From positions 1 through 11,162 of the forward strand of contig JASHUC010000398.1 in the NCBI GenBank assembly GCA_030040235.1: a stretch of 11,162 nt of DNA, written 5' to 3'. The notes under the pieces were generated by a model. That model had not been told where the DNA came from. It was given only the letters and a program-made list of their open reading frames with translations, and ran no database searches. The translations under genes and the position numbers were made by a program. Below are positions 1 to 6,473 of the stretch, piece by piece (the first letter of the stretch is position 1; each line of letters begins with the position of its first letter). Source of the DNA: Gammaproteobacteria bacterium (GTDB lineage: Bacteria > Pseudomonadota > Gammaproteobacteria > Steroidobacterales > Steroidobacteraceae).

Positions 1-730
1 CGCCCTCGAGGGCCTGCACGGCGTGGCGGCTCGCCGCGAGCAGGCGCGCGAAGCGGTCGAGATCGTTGAGGAACCGGCGCTGTCCGGGCTCGGCCGCCGC
101 ACCTGCGAAGTTCCCGTGGGCATAGAATACCGGCAGCAACACGAGCCCGATGCCGGATGCGGCGGCGGCGGCGGCAACGCGCTCGGCGCTCTCCCCGGGA
201 TTGGCGTAGGGCTTCCCGTCCCGGTCGTGGTGCACATAGTGAAACTCTGCGACCCGCGTGAAGCCGGCTTCGAGCATCTCGAGGTACGCCAAAGCCGTGA
301 TCGACTCGAGCTCATCGGCGCTCATCCGCTCGACGATCCGGTACATCGTCTGCCGCCATGACCAGAAGTCATCCGCGGCCCCGCCCGAGATCTCCGCGAG
401 GCCGGCCATCGCGCGCTGGAAGCCGTGGCTGTGGACGTTCGGCAGTCCGGGAAGCGCGACCGCGTGGCGCTCGTCGGCCGGCTCGGGGCCCACGGGGTGC
501 TCGATGCGCGCAAGTCTTCCGCCCGAGATCGTGAGCCGCACGTTCTCTTCCCACCCGGAGTGCAGCAGCGCCGAGCGAAACCACAGGCGTGTCTGCGGAC
601 TCGTGGGTGCTTGCGCGCGCGCAGGCTGGACGCTCGCCGCTTCGGCGCTCGGTGTCGAGGTGCGAGACTCGCGCCCGGTGCTCGGCAGCTCAGAATCCAA
701 GGCCGGCCCCGACGGCGTAGAGTCGGGCAT
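1..730 (-). CDS. hutF: Formimidoylglutamate deiminase HutF, N-terminal part (runs off the left edge)
   Basis: HutF hydrolyses N-formimidoyl-L-glutamate to N-formyl-L-glutamate and ammonia (EC 3.5.3.13), the step before HutG in the five-step histidine pathway; it is a cytosolic zinc enzyme of the amidohydrolase superfamily. About 243 residues are visible. Family blocks in order are LWFRSALL and SGWEENVRL near residues 49-64, the metal-binding HxH in NVHSHGFQRAMAGL (H100 and H102), DDFWSWRQTMYRIV, EMLEAGFTRVAEFHYVHHD and an alanine run encoded by GCC/GCG repeats near position 165. The remaining metal ligands lie outside the window. The start ATG at 730 is the only good one: GGAGAAGG lies 5 nt upstream and no ATG or GTG occurs in frame closer to the conserved core. 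It gives about 44 extra Ser/Pro/Ala-rich residues before LWFRSALL, where family members normally begin. Identity is secure; the exact start is less so. Confidence 0.93.
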   Translation of the reverse strand, partial: MPDSTPSGPALDSELPSTGRESRTSTPSAEAASVQPARAQAPTSPQTRLWFRSALLHSGWEENVRLTISGGRLARIEHPVGPEPADERHAVALPGLPNVHSHGFQRAMAGLAEISGGAADDFWSWRQTMYRIVERMSADELESITALAYLEMLEAGFTRVAEFHYVHHDRDGKPYANPGESAERVAAAAAASGIGLVLLPVFYAHGNFAGAAAEPGQRRFLNDLDRFARLLAASRHAVQALEG

Positions 731-735
731 TAACG

Positions 736-743
736 CCTTCTCC
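736..743 (-). promoter_or_regulatory. Ribosome binding site of hutF
   Basis: GGAGAAGG on the minus strand, 5 nt before the ATG at 730. It is a strong Shine-Dalgarno match and supports translation of the unusually long HutF N-terminus. It lies just downstream of the tnpB-like remnant on the same strand. Confidence 0.6.
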
Positions 744-758
744 GAGGTCTGCGATACC

Positions 759-827
759 CTTGGGGTTTTCGATCTTCTCGCCCGTGAAGAGCGCTGCGAG
801 GTTCTTCAGCCCGAGGTCGATGCCAAC
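759..827 (-). pseudogene. tnpB: Remnant of IS200/IS605-type tnpB (RuvC-I segment)
   Basis: On the minus strand this 69-bp stretch reads VGIDLGLKNLA, then ALFTGEK, then IENPK. That is the pattern around the first RuvC motif of TnpB/IS1341-type proteins, including the catalytic Asp (codon at 816-818). The frame stays open upstream to about 870 and downstream to a TGA near 691, but outside the core I see no TnpB similarity, no zinc-finger region and no IS ends. It is therefore a small decayed fragment and not a working gene. It sits inside the 142-bp divergent hutF-hutG spacer, where both promoters should lie. The call rests on one short but very characteristic motif. Confidence 0.6.
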
Positions 828-862
828 CTCCCCCTGCCAGTCAACGGCACGGTTTGCGCGTC

Positions 863-868
863 GGAGAA
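863..868 (+). promoter_or_regulatory. Ribosome binding site of hutG
   Basis: GGAGAA ends 4 nt before the ATG at 873. It decides the hutG start: the reading frame is open far upstream (to about 258), but only this ATG has both a Shine-Dalgarno site and a following sequence that matches the beginning of the HutG family. Confidence 0.65.
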
Positions 869-872
869 TTCC

Positions 873-1718
873 ATGAGCGCCTCACCCGCATGGCTGAGCG
901 TGACGCGCGGCAGCGCTCCGCTCCTCATCAGCGTGCCGCATGCGGGTCTGGATATCCCGCCGGAGTTCGGGCGTGGACTCGTCTCGTCATGGCTCGCACG
1001 CCGTGATGCGGATTATTGGGTCGACAAGCTCTATGACTTCGCGAGCGAGCTCGGCGCGACCGTGGTACGCACGAGCATCTCCCGCACCGTGATCGATGTC
1101 AATCGAGACCCTTCCGGGGTATCGCTCTACCCGGGACAGACGACGACGGAGCTCTGTCCCACGACCACCTTCGATGGCGATGCGCTCTATATCGCGGGCG
1201 CCGAGCCGGACCCGCGCGCGCGGGGGAAGCGCACGGAGCACTACTTCCGCCCGTACCACGAGGCGCTCGCGGCCGAGATCGCGCGCCTGCGCACGCAGCA
1301 CGGGACGATCGTGCTCTACGATTGCCATGCGATCCGCTCGCGCATTCCGCGCCTGTTCGAAGGCGAGCTGCCCCACTTCAACATCGGCACCAACGGCGGA
1401 GGAAGCTGCGCGCCGGCGCTCACCGCGGCCGTGCGCGCCGCGTGTGACACGGCCCCTTTCAGCTCGATCGTCGATGGGCGATTCAAGGGCGGGTACATCA
1501 CGCGCCACTACGGCCGGCCGGGCGAGGCGGTGCACGCCCTGCAGATGGAGCTCGCTTGCCGAGGATACCTGCGCGAGACGCCGGGACCGATTGCACCGGA
1601 TGGCTGGCCTCCCGATTACGATCCAGCCGTAGCGGCACCGATGCGCGCCGTGTTGAGGCGCGTTCTCGGTGCCTGTCTCGAGTTCGCGGCGCACGCGGGG
1701 GCTCGCCCGGGGGCGTGA
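873..1718 (+). CDS. hutG: N-formylglutamate deformylase HutG
   Basis: HutG hydrolyses N-formyl-L-glutamate to L-glutamate and formate (EC 3.5.1.68), the last step of the pathway that starts with HutF. The 281-residue length is normal for the family. Conserved blocks are LLISVPHAG (17-25), DVNRDPSG (75-82), the Pro/Thr-rich TELCPTTTFDG (92-102), YFRPYHEAL (124-132), VLYDCHAIRS (147-156, with likely metal ligand H152), GRFKGGYITRHYG (202-214) and QMELACRGYL (224-233, with Q224 and E226). The open frame extends upstream, but that part is antisense to hutF and shows no family similarity. The gene is divergent from hutF, so the two enzymes that act in sequence share one regulatory spacer. Its stop codon lies 13 bp from the convergent end of the M13 peptidase gene. 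Confidence 0.96.
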   Translation: MSASPAWLSVTRGSAPLLISVPHAGLDIPPEFGRGLVSSWLARRDADYWVDKLYDFASELGATVVRTSISRTVIDVNRDPSGVSLYPGQTTTELCPTTTFDGDALYIAGAEPDPRARGKRTEHYFRPYHEALAAEIARLRTQHGTIVLYDCHAIRSRIPRLFEGELPHFNIGTNGGGSCAPALTAAVRAACDTAPFSSIVDGRFKGGYITRHYGRPGEAVHALQMELACRGYLRETPGPIAPDGWPPDYDPAVAAPMRAVLRRVLGACLEFAAHAGARPGA

Positions 1719-1731
1719 GGCGCCGGGCCGT

Positions 1732-3882
1732 TCACCAGATCTTGCAGACCGTCCCCGGGGGCTTCACGAGCGCAGCCTTCGCCTTGCAGTGAAAGGCGCG
1801 CGCGAACTGCGGCATGTTGGCGACGACGCCGTTGATCCGGTAGCGCGCCGGTGAATGCGGATCGACGATCGCATTCGCGCGCAGCCGCTCCGGGCGCTCG
1901 TTGCTGCATGCCCACTGCGCAAAGCCCACGAAGAAGCGCTGCTCGGGCGTGAGGCCGTCGCGCTTGGAAAGCGCAAGACCCCGAGTCTGCTTCTTCCATG
2001 CCATCCACGCGAGCAGCTCACCGCCGAGGTCGGCGATATCCTCCCCCTCGGTGAGCGCGCTGTTGATCTTGAGGTCATCCACCACGGTGTAACCCGCGTA
2101 CTGGTCGCGAACGCACTTCGCACGCTCGTTGAACTTGCGCGCATCCGCCGGAGTCCACCAGTTGCGCAGGTTCCCCTTGCCGTCGAACTGCCGCCCCTGA
2201 TCGTCGAATCCGTGCGTCAGCTCGTGACCGATCGTCCCTCCGGTGTCGCCGTAGTTCGGCGCATCGTCCTCCTTCGCATCGTAGAGCGGCGGAATGAGCA
2301 CCGCGGCCGGAAAATTGATGTCGTTGAGCTGCGGGTCGTAGTAGGCGTTCACCGTGGAGGGGGTGATCTGCCACTCGTCCCGATCGACCGGCAGGCCGAT
2401 CTTTGCCGCCTCGCGACGCGCTTCGAAGCTCGCCGCGCGCTCGAGGTTGCCGAAGAAATCGTCCCTGCGGATGATGAGCGTCGAGTAGTCGCGCCAGTGG
2501 CGTGGATAGCCGAGCTTGTTGCGCACGGCCGCGAGCTTCGCGAGCGCATGCGCCTTGGTCGCCGGGCTCATCCAGTCGAGCTTTTCGATGCGCTCCTTCA
2601 TCGACTGCTCGATCTGCGCGGTCATGCGCTCCACGCGCTGCTTGGTGGCGGCGGGAAAGTTTCGCTCGACGAACTCCCGCCCGAGCGCCTCGCCGAGATC
2701 CCGGTCCGTCCAGGCGACGCATTTCTGCCAGCGCGGACGATCCTCCTTGGCGCCGAGCAGGTAGGCGTGGTTGAAGTCGAAGTCCTCCTTCACGAACGCG
2801 GAGGAGAGATAGGGAGCGGCGGCATCGAGGAGCGCCCAGCGCAAGTACGTCTGCAGATCCGCGAGGCTTTCGCTCGCGATGCGCGCGCTCAGCGCGCGCA
2901 CGAACTGGGGCTCGGAGACGTTGAGCCACGGGCGTGCCGTGAGTCCGCTCGCCTCGAAGTAGGCGGGCCAGTCGAGCGCCGGGGCCATCTTCTCGAGCGA
3001 TGCGAGCGTTGCGCGATGGTAGACCTGGTAGGGATCGCGCTCCTCGACCCGCGAGAGCGAGGCTCCCGCGAGCGCCGTCTCGAGGCGCAGCACCACGGCG
3101 GCATCCGCCCGTGCGGCCGCGGGCGCTTCGCCCGCGAGCTCGAGCAGCCGCGCGACATGTGCCCGGTAGCGCTCGCGGATCTCCTGGGAGCGGCGGTCCT
3201 CCTTGAGATAGTAGTCGCGATCGGGAAGTCCGAGTCCGCCCGCATCGACCGCCGCGATGACCCTGGTCGCATCGCGTGCATCCTGCTCGACGTCGCCGGA
3301 GAAGAACAGACCCCCCGTCTGCGTGCGGGTCTGCAGATCCCCGATGAGCTGCGCGAGCGGCTGCTTGCCGGAGAGCGCGGCGATGCGCGCCAGATCGCCC
3401 CGCAGCGGGGCGATCCCCGCCGCCTCGACGGCCCCGACATTCATGCAGGCGGCGAAGTAATCGCCGAGCTTTTGCTGATCCGCCGTGCGCGTGGCGAGGG
3501 GTCGCGACAGCTCGTCCAGTACACCCCAGAGATACCGGTGCACATCGACCGTGAGCTTGCCGTAGACGCTCCAGCTCGTCTGGTCCGGGGGAATGGGATT
3601 CGCCGCCTCCCACCCACCGCACGCATAGGTGTAAAGGTCATCGCACGGATCGGCCGACCGGTCCATGGCACTCGTGTCGAGACTCGGCGTGTACGGCAGC
3701 GAGGTGTACGGGCGATCCGCGATGGGCGATGCCGCCCGAGGGGCGGAGGAACTCACTTGCGCCCGTGTGGGTAATACGATGGAAGAGCCCGTCCGCGCTT
3801 GGGCGCGGGAGCCCACCACGAGGAACAGCACCGCACCACAGAGGGCAGCGGTGCCCGAGACTCGAGCGGACGTGCTGTGCAT
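1732..3882 (-). CDS. Exported M13-family zinc metallopeptidase (neprilysin/PepO type)
   Basis: The 716-residue product has the full neprilysin-family layout and should cut peptides at the amino side of hydrophobic residues, outside the cytoplasm. A signal peptide covers about residues 1-29: a short basic n-region, a hydrophobic core around TAALCGAVLFLVVG and a likely cleavage after AQA. The N-terminal M13 block DPCDDLYTYACGGW is at 78-91. The catalytic domain has NAYY (512-515, substrate binding), the zinc site HELTH (H553, E554, H557) and the third ligand in GEDIADLGG (E614, with D618). The spacings match neprilysin closely (41 and 61 residues against 41 and 63). The protein ends with the family's CxxW, as CKIW. 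The start ATG at 3882 has a GGAAGA-type site upstream. It is transcribed alone, divergent from the hydroxy-acid dehydrogenase gene. The biological substrate cannot be told from sequence. Confidence 0.96.
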   Translation of the reverse strand: MHSTSARVSGTAALCGAVLFLVVGSRAQARTGSSIVLPTRAQVSSSAPRAASPIADRPYTSLPYTPSLDTSAMDRSADPCDDLYTYACGGWEAANPIPPDQTSWSVYGKLTVDVHRYLWGVLDELSRPLATRTADQQKLGDYFAACMNVGAVEAAGIAPLRGDLARIAALSGKQPLAQLIGDLQTRTQTGGLFFSGDVEQDARDATRVIAAVDAGGLGLPDRDYYLKEDRRSQEIRERYRAHVARLLELAGEAPAAARADAAVVLRLETALAGASLSRVEERDPYQVYHRATLASLEKMAPALDWPAYFEASGLTARPWLNVSEPQFVRALSARIASESLADLQTYLRWALLDAAAPYLSSAFVKEDFDFNHAYLLGAKEDRPRWQKCVAWTDRDLGEALGREFVERNFPAATKQRVERMTAQIEQSMKERIEKLDWMSPATKAHALAKLAAVRNKLGYPRHWRDYSTLIIRRDDFFGNLERAASFEARREAAKIGLPVDRDEWQITPSTVNAYYDPQLNDINFPAAVLIPPLYDAKEDDAPNYGDTGGTIGHELTHGFDDQGRQFDGKGNLRNWWTPADARKFNERAKCVRDQYAGYTVVDDLKINSALTEGEDIADLGGELLAWMAWKKQTRGLALSKRDGLTPEQRFFVGFAQWACSNERPERLRANAIVDPHSPARYRINGVVANMPQFARAFHCKAKAALVKPPGTVCKIW

Positions 3883-3911
3883 CTCGATTCTTCCGCGGCA
3901 ATGATTTCGCT

Positions 3912-3920
3912 AGTGTAGCA
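3912..3920 (-). promoter_or_regulatory. Candidate extended -10 promoter of the M13 peptidase gene
   Basis: The minus strand reads TGC followed by TACACT (TACACT at 3912-3917), the TGn-TANNNT form of an extended -10 element, 29 bp before the ATG at 3882. No good -35 hexamer lies at the right distance, which extended -10 promoters tolerate. It was read by eye in a GC-rich spacer, so the call is tentative. Confidence 0.35.
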
Positions 3921-3955
3921 GTCGAGACACGAGCGCCGCGGGCGAGAAAGCTGCT

Positions 3956-3981
3956 AGCCTGCCCGGGCGAGCATGCAGGCT
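3956..3981 (+). repeat. Inverted repeat upstream of the hydroxy-acid dehydrogenase gene
   Basis: The perfect 7-bp arms AGCCTGC (3956-3962) and GCAGGCT (3975-3981) flank 12 nt that include CCCGGG. The repeat ends just before the G-run that serves as ribosome binding site (3985-3990). It could be an operator or a hairpin in the 5' leader; there is no T-run, so it is not an obvious terminator. Confidence 0.4.
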
Positions 3982-3998
3982 GACGGGGGGCAAACGAC

Positions 3999-5195
3999 AT
4001 GGCGTGGAAGCGCCGGCGGTTCCGCGGATCGGATTTGAGGCGAGCGATCAATATCAGCGACCTGCGCGAGATCGCGCGCCGCAAGGTGCCGAATTTCGTC
4101 TTCGAGTACGTGGAAGGGGGCGCCGAAGACGAAGCCACCCTCAAGCGAAACCGTGCCGCCCTCGAGGCGTTGCACTTCGTTCCGCAAACGCTCGTGGACA
4201 CCTCCACGCGCCATCAGCGGATCGAGCTCTTCGGGCGGCCAAGCGCCGCGCCGATCATCCTCGCACCCACCGGCGGCAACGGCATGCTCTCCCCGCAGGG
4301 CGACCTCGCGCTCGCGCGCGCGGCAGCGGCCCTGGGCATCCCCTTCTGCCTGAGCACCGTCTCGACCGTGCGCCTGGAGCGGGTGGCTGGCGAGGCCGGC
4401 GGGCGGTTGTGGATGCAGCTGTACGTCATGCGGGACAAGAAGGTCGCGGAGGACATCGTGGCGCGTGCCGCCGAGGCGGGCTACGAGGCGCTCGTGTTCA
4501 CGACCGATGCCAACGTGTTCGGCGCCCGGGAATGGGATGTTCGAAACTACCGCCGCCCCGGCAAGCCCACGGTGCGCAACCTCATCGATGCGCTGCGTCA
4601 TCCACGCTGGCTGTTCGAGGTGCTCATCCGCGACGGCGTGCCGCAGTTCGAGAACTTCGCCTCGTTCCTGCCGCCCGGCTCGGCGAGTGCGCTCGGAGGC
4701 AGCACGGTCATCCCGAAGATCTTCGGCTCGACGCTCAACTGGGAGGATATCGGCTGGCTGCGCGGGATCTGGCCTGGCAAGCTCGTGGTGAAGGGCGTGC
4801 TGAGCGTCCCCGACGCCGAGCGAGCCGCCGCACTCGGCTGCGACGGCATCGTGCTCACCAATCACGGCGGGCGGCAGCTCGATTACTGCGTCTCCTCCAT
4901 CGACGTGCTCCCCGAGATCGTGCGGGCGGTCGGGCAGCGTACGGCCATCATTGTCGATGGGGGCTTTCGCCGCGGCTCGGATGTGATCAAAGCCCTTGCG
5001 CTCGGGGCCCAGGGCGTCATGATCGGCCGGGCGACCCTGTACGGACTCGCGGCGGGCGGAGAGCGCGGCGCACGGCGCGCCCTCGAGATCCTGACGGGCG
5101 AGATCGATCGCACGCTCGGGCAGCTCGGCTGCCGCTCCGTGAGGGACCTCGGACCGCAGCTGCTGCGGAGCCCGGGACCGGCGCCGGGAAGCTGA
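3999..5195 (+). CDS. FMN-dependent alpha-hydroxy-acid dehydrogenase (mandelate/L-lactate dehydrogenase family)
   Basis: The enzyme oxidises an (S)-2-hydroxy acid to the 2-oxo acid using FMN. All active-site positions known from spinach glycolate oxidase are present: Y37 in FEYVEGGAEDE, Y142 in MQLYVM, D170 and R177 in TTDANVFGAREWDVRN, K265 in LVVKGVL, and the catalytic base H289 with R292 in HGGRQLD. The C-terminal FMN-phosphate region FRRGSDVIKALALGAQGVM and RATLYGLAA resembles Pseudomonas mandelate dehydrogenase (MdlB) strongly, as does the block APTGGNGM with SPQGDLALARAA (89-110). The Arg-rich N-terminus (KRRRFRG) and the segment around 195-230 might contact the membrane, as in MdlB and LldD. 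The length of 398 residues is typical. A G-run at 3985-3990 lies 8 nt before the ATG. No other mandelate- or lactate-pathway gene is nearby, so the substrate is open. Confidence 0.93.
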   Translation: MAWKRRRFRGSDLRRAINISDLREIARRKVPNFVFEYVEGGAEDEATLKRNRAALEALHFVPQTLVDTSTRHQRIELFGRPSAAPIILAPTGGNGMLSPQGDLALARAAAALGIPFCLSTVSTVRLERVAGEAGGRLWMQLYVMRDKKVAEDIVARAAEAGYEALVFTTDANVFGAREWDVRNYRRPGKPTVRNLIDALRHPRWLFEVLIRDGVPQFENFASFLPPGSASALGGSTVIPKIFGSTLNWEDIGWLRGIWPGKLVVKGVLSVPDAERAAALGCDGIVLTNHGGRQLDYCVSSIDVLPEIVRAVGQRTAIIVDGGFRRGSDVIKALALGAQGVMIGRATLYGLAAGGERGARRALEILTGEIDRTLGQLGCRSVRDLGPQLLRSPGPAPGS

Positions 5196-5209
5196 AGAGC
5201 GAGAACTCG

Positions 5210-6466
5210 ATGCCCTGGCTCACGGCTGCATTTCTCGCCGCGCTCGGCTGCGGCACCGGCTTGAGGCTGTGGCTCGCCTCGCGTCAGATCCGGGCGGCCA
5301 GGGACCACCGCGACCGCGTCCCTGCACCCTTCGCCGAGCAGATCTCGCTCGCCGAGCATCGCAAGGCGGCCGACTACTCCAGCGCGCGCGTGCGCCTCGG
5401 ACAGCTCGAGGCGGTGGTGGATGCGCTCGTCGTGCTCGCACTCACCCTGGGGAGCGGTATCGCGGCGATCGATGCGCTCTGGGGACGCCTCGCATGGAGC
5501 GAGCCGTGGCGCGGGCTCGCGCTCATCGTGAGCGTCGTCGCGCTCACGACGCTTGCGGGATTGCCCTTCTCGATCTGGCGCACGTTCCGCATCGAGGCGA
5601 CCTTCGGCTTCAATCGAACCACTCCTCTCATCTATCTCCTCGATCGGCTGAAGGGCCTCGCGCTCGCGCTGGCGATCGGCGGTCCGCTCGCGCTCGGCGC
5701 ACTCGAGCTCATGGAGCACGCGGGCCGGCTCTGGTGGCTCTATGCCTGGCTCGGGTGGCTCGTGGTCTCCTTCACGCTCGCCTGGGCGTGGCCGGCGCTC
5801 ATTGCGCCGCTCTTCAACCGCTTCACGCCGCTCGGTGATGCCGCGCTCAAGGCCCGCATCGAGACGCTGCTCGAGCGCTGCGGTTTCGCCTCCAAAGGGG
5901 TGTTCGTGGTCGACAGCTCACGCCGCACCGCGCACGGCAACGCCTACTTCACCGGCGTGGGGCGCAGCAAGCGCATCGTATTCTTCGACACCCTGCTCGA
6001 GGATCTCGCAGGCGCCGAGATCGAGGCCGTGCTCGCGCATGAGCTCGGGCACTTCCGTCTGAAGCACATCCGCAACGGGCTGATCGTGTCCGCGGGAGCA
6101 TCCCTCGCGGGCCTCGCGCTGCTCGGGTGGCTCGTGCACCGGCCCTGGTTCTACAGCGCCCTCGGCGTGCCCACGCCGTCGGCCGAGTGCGCCCTGCTGC
6201 TCTTCCTGCTCGTCGCTCCGGTGTTCCTGTTCTTCGCGACGCCCGTCGCGACGTTCTGGTCACGCCGGCACGAGTTCGCCGCGGATCGCTTCGCCGCCGA
6301 GCACGCCAGCGCCGCAGATCTCGCGGCCGCCCTCGTCAAGCTCTATCGAGAGAACGCGACGACGCTCACGCCCGATCGGATCACCTCGGCGTTCTACGAC
6401 TCACACCCCCCGGCGCTCACGCGCATCGCCTATCTGCGCAAGCTCGCGCAGCGGCCGGCGGCTTAG
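5210..6466 (+). CDS. Ste24-like M48 integral-membrane metalloprotease
   Basis: This 418-residue protein matches the Ste24/CAAX-protease branch of peptidase family M48. About seven membrane segments can be seen, near residues 3-21, 66-90, 103-124, 147-167, 178-200, 289-309 and 327-349, as in eukaryotic Ste24. The zinc site is HELGH (277-281), with the third ligand E355 in HEFAADRFA and D359. Other family blocks are FGFNRTTP (132-139), the loop HGNAYFTGVG (242-251) and SHPPALTRI near the C-terminus (398-406). The start ATG at 5210 is 14 bp after the dehydrogenase stop, with a GAG-rich site before it, so the two genes are probably co-transcribed. The same frame is open back to about 4004, but that part is an out-of-frame shadow of the dehydrogenase gene. 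In bacteria these proteases are usually linked to membrane protein quality control; the substrate here is unknown. Confidence 0.95.
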   Translation: MPWLTAAFLAALGCGTGLRLWLASRQIRAARDHRDRVPAPFAEQISLAEHRKAADYSSARVRLGQLEAVVDALVVLALTLGSGIAAIDALWGRLAWSEPWRGLALIVSVVALTTLAGLPFSIWRTFRIEATFGFNRTTPLIYLLDRLKGLALALAIGGPLALGALELMEHAGRLWWLYAWLGWLVVSFTLAWAWPALIAPLFNRFTPLGDAALKARIETLLERCGFASKGVFVVDSSRRTAHGNAYFTGVGRSKRIVFFDTLLEDLAGAEIEAVLAHELGHFRLKHIRNGLIVSAGASLAGLALLGWLVHRPWFYSALGVPTPSAECALLLFLLVAPVFLFFATPVATFWSRRHEFAADRFAAEHASAADLAAALVKLYRENATTLTPDRITSAFYDSHPPALTRIAYLRKLAQRPAA

Positions 6467-6473
6467 CCCGCTC

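Larger units (their letters stand above)
731..872. promoter_or_regulatory. Divergent hutF-hutG intergenic region
   Basis: This spacer separates the two divergent hut start codons and must hold the promoter of hutG and probably that of hutF. I could not identify a convincing -35/-10 pair or a clear HutC-type palindrome by eye. Most of it is taken up by the tnpB-like remnant (759-827) and by the two ribosome binding sites at its ends. Confidence 0.45.

Noticed and set aside
150..180. GCG/GCC triplet run that looks like a microsatellite
   Set aside because: It encodes a short alanine run within hutF in frame, between conserved blocks, and is compatible with ordinary coding sequence.
691..870. 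The whole minus-strand frame around the tnpB motif as an intact small gene
   Set aside because: Only about 23 codons match TnpB. The rest shows no similarity, has no start with a ribosome binding site, and overlaps the beginning of hutF in another frame.
258..872. Apparent N-terminal extension of HutG
   Set aside because: The part before 873 is antisense to hutF and the tnpB remnant. The family N-terminus and the GGAGAA site both fit the ATG at 873.
1705..1728. Possible terminator hairpin GCCCGG...CCGGGC at the hutG/M13 convergent junction
   Set aside because: The arms are only 6 bp, one lies inside hutG, and there is no T-run on either strand. In DNA this GC-rich such pairings are common.
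1855..3774. Plus-strand open frame of about 640 codons opposite the M13 peptidase gene
   Set aside because: It is Arg/Glu/Leu-rich with no family motifs and lies exactly antisense to a gene with complete catalytic motifs. GC-rich codon usage creates such stop-free shadows.
4004..5209. Apparent 400-residue N-terminal fusion to the M48 protease
   Set aside because: This stretch is the second reading frame of the hydroxy-acid dehydrogenase gene and is Arg/Ala-rich without motifs. The protease begins naturally at the ATG at 5210 with its first membrane segment.
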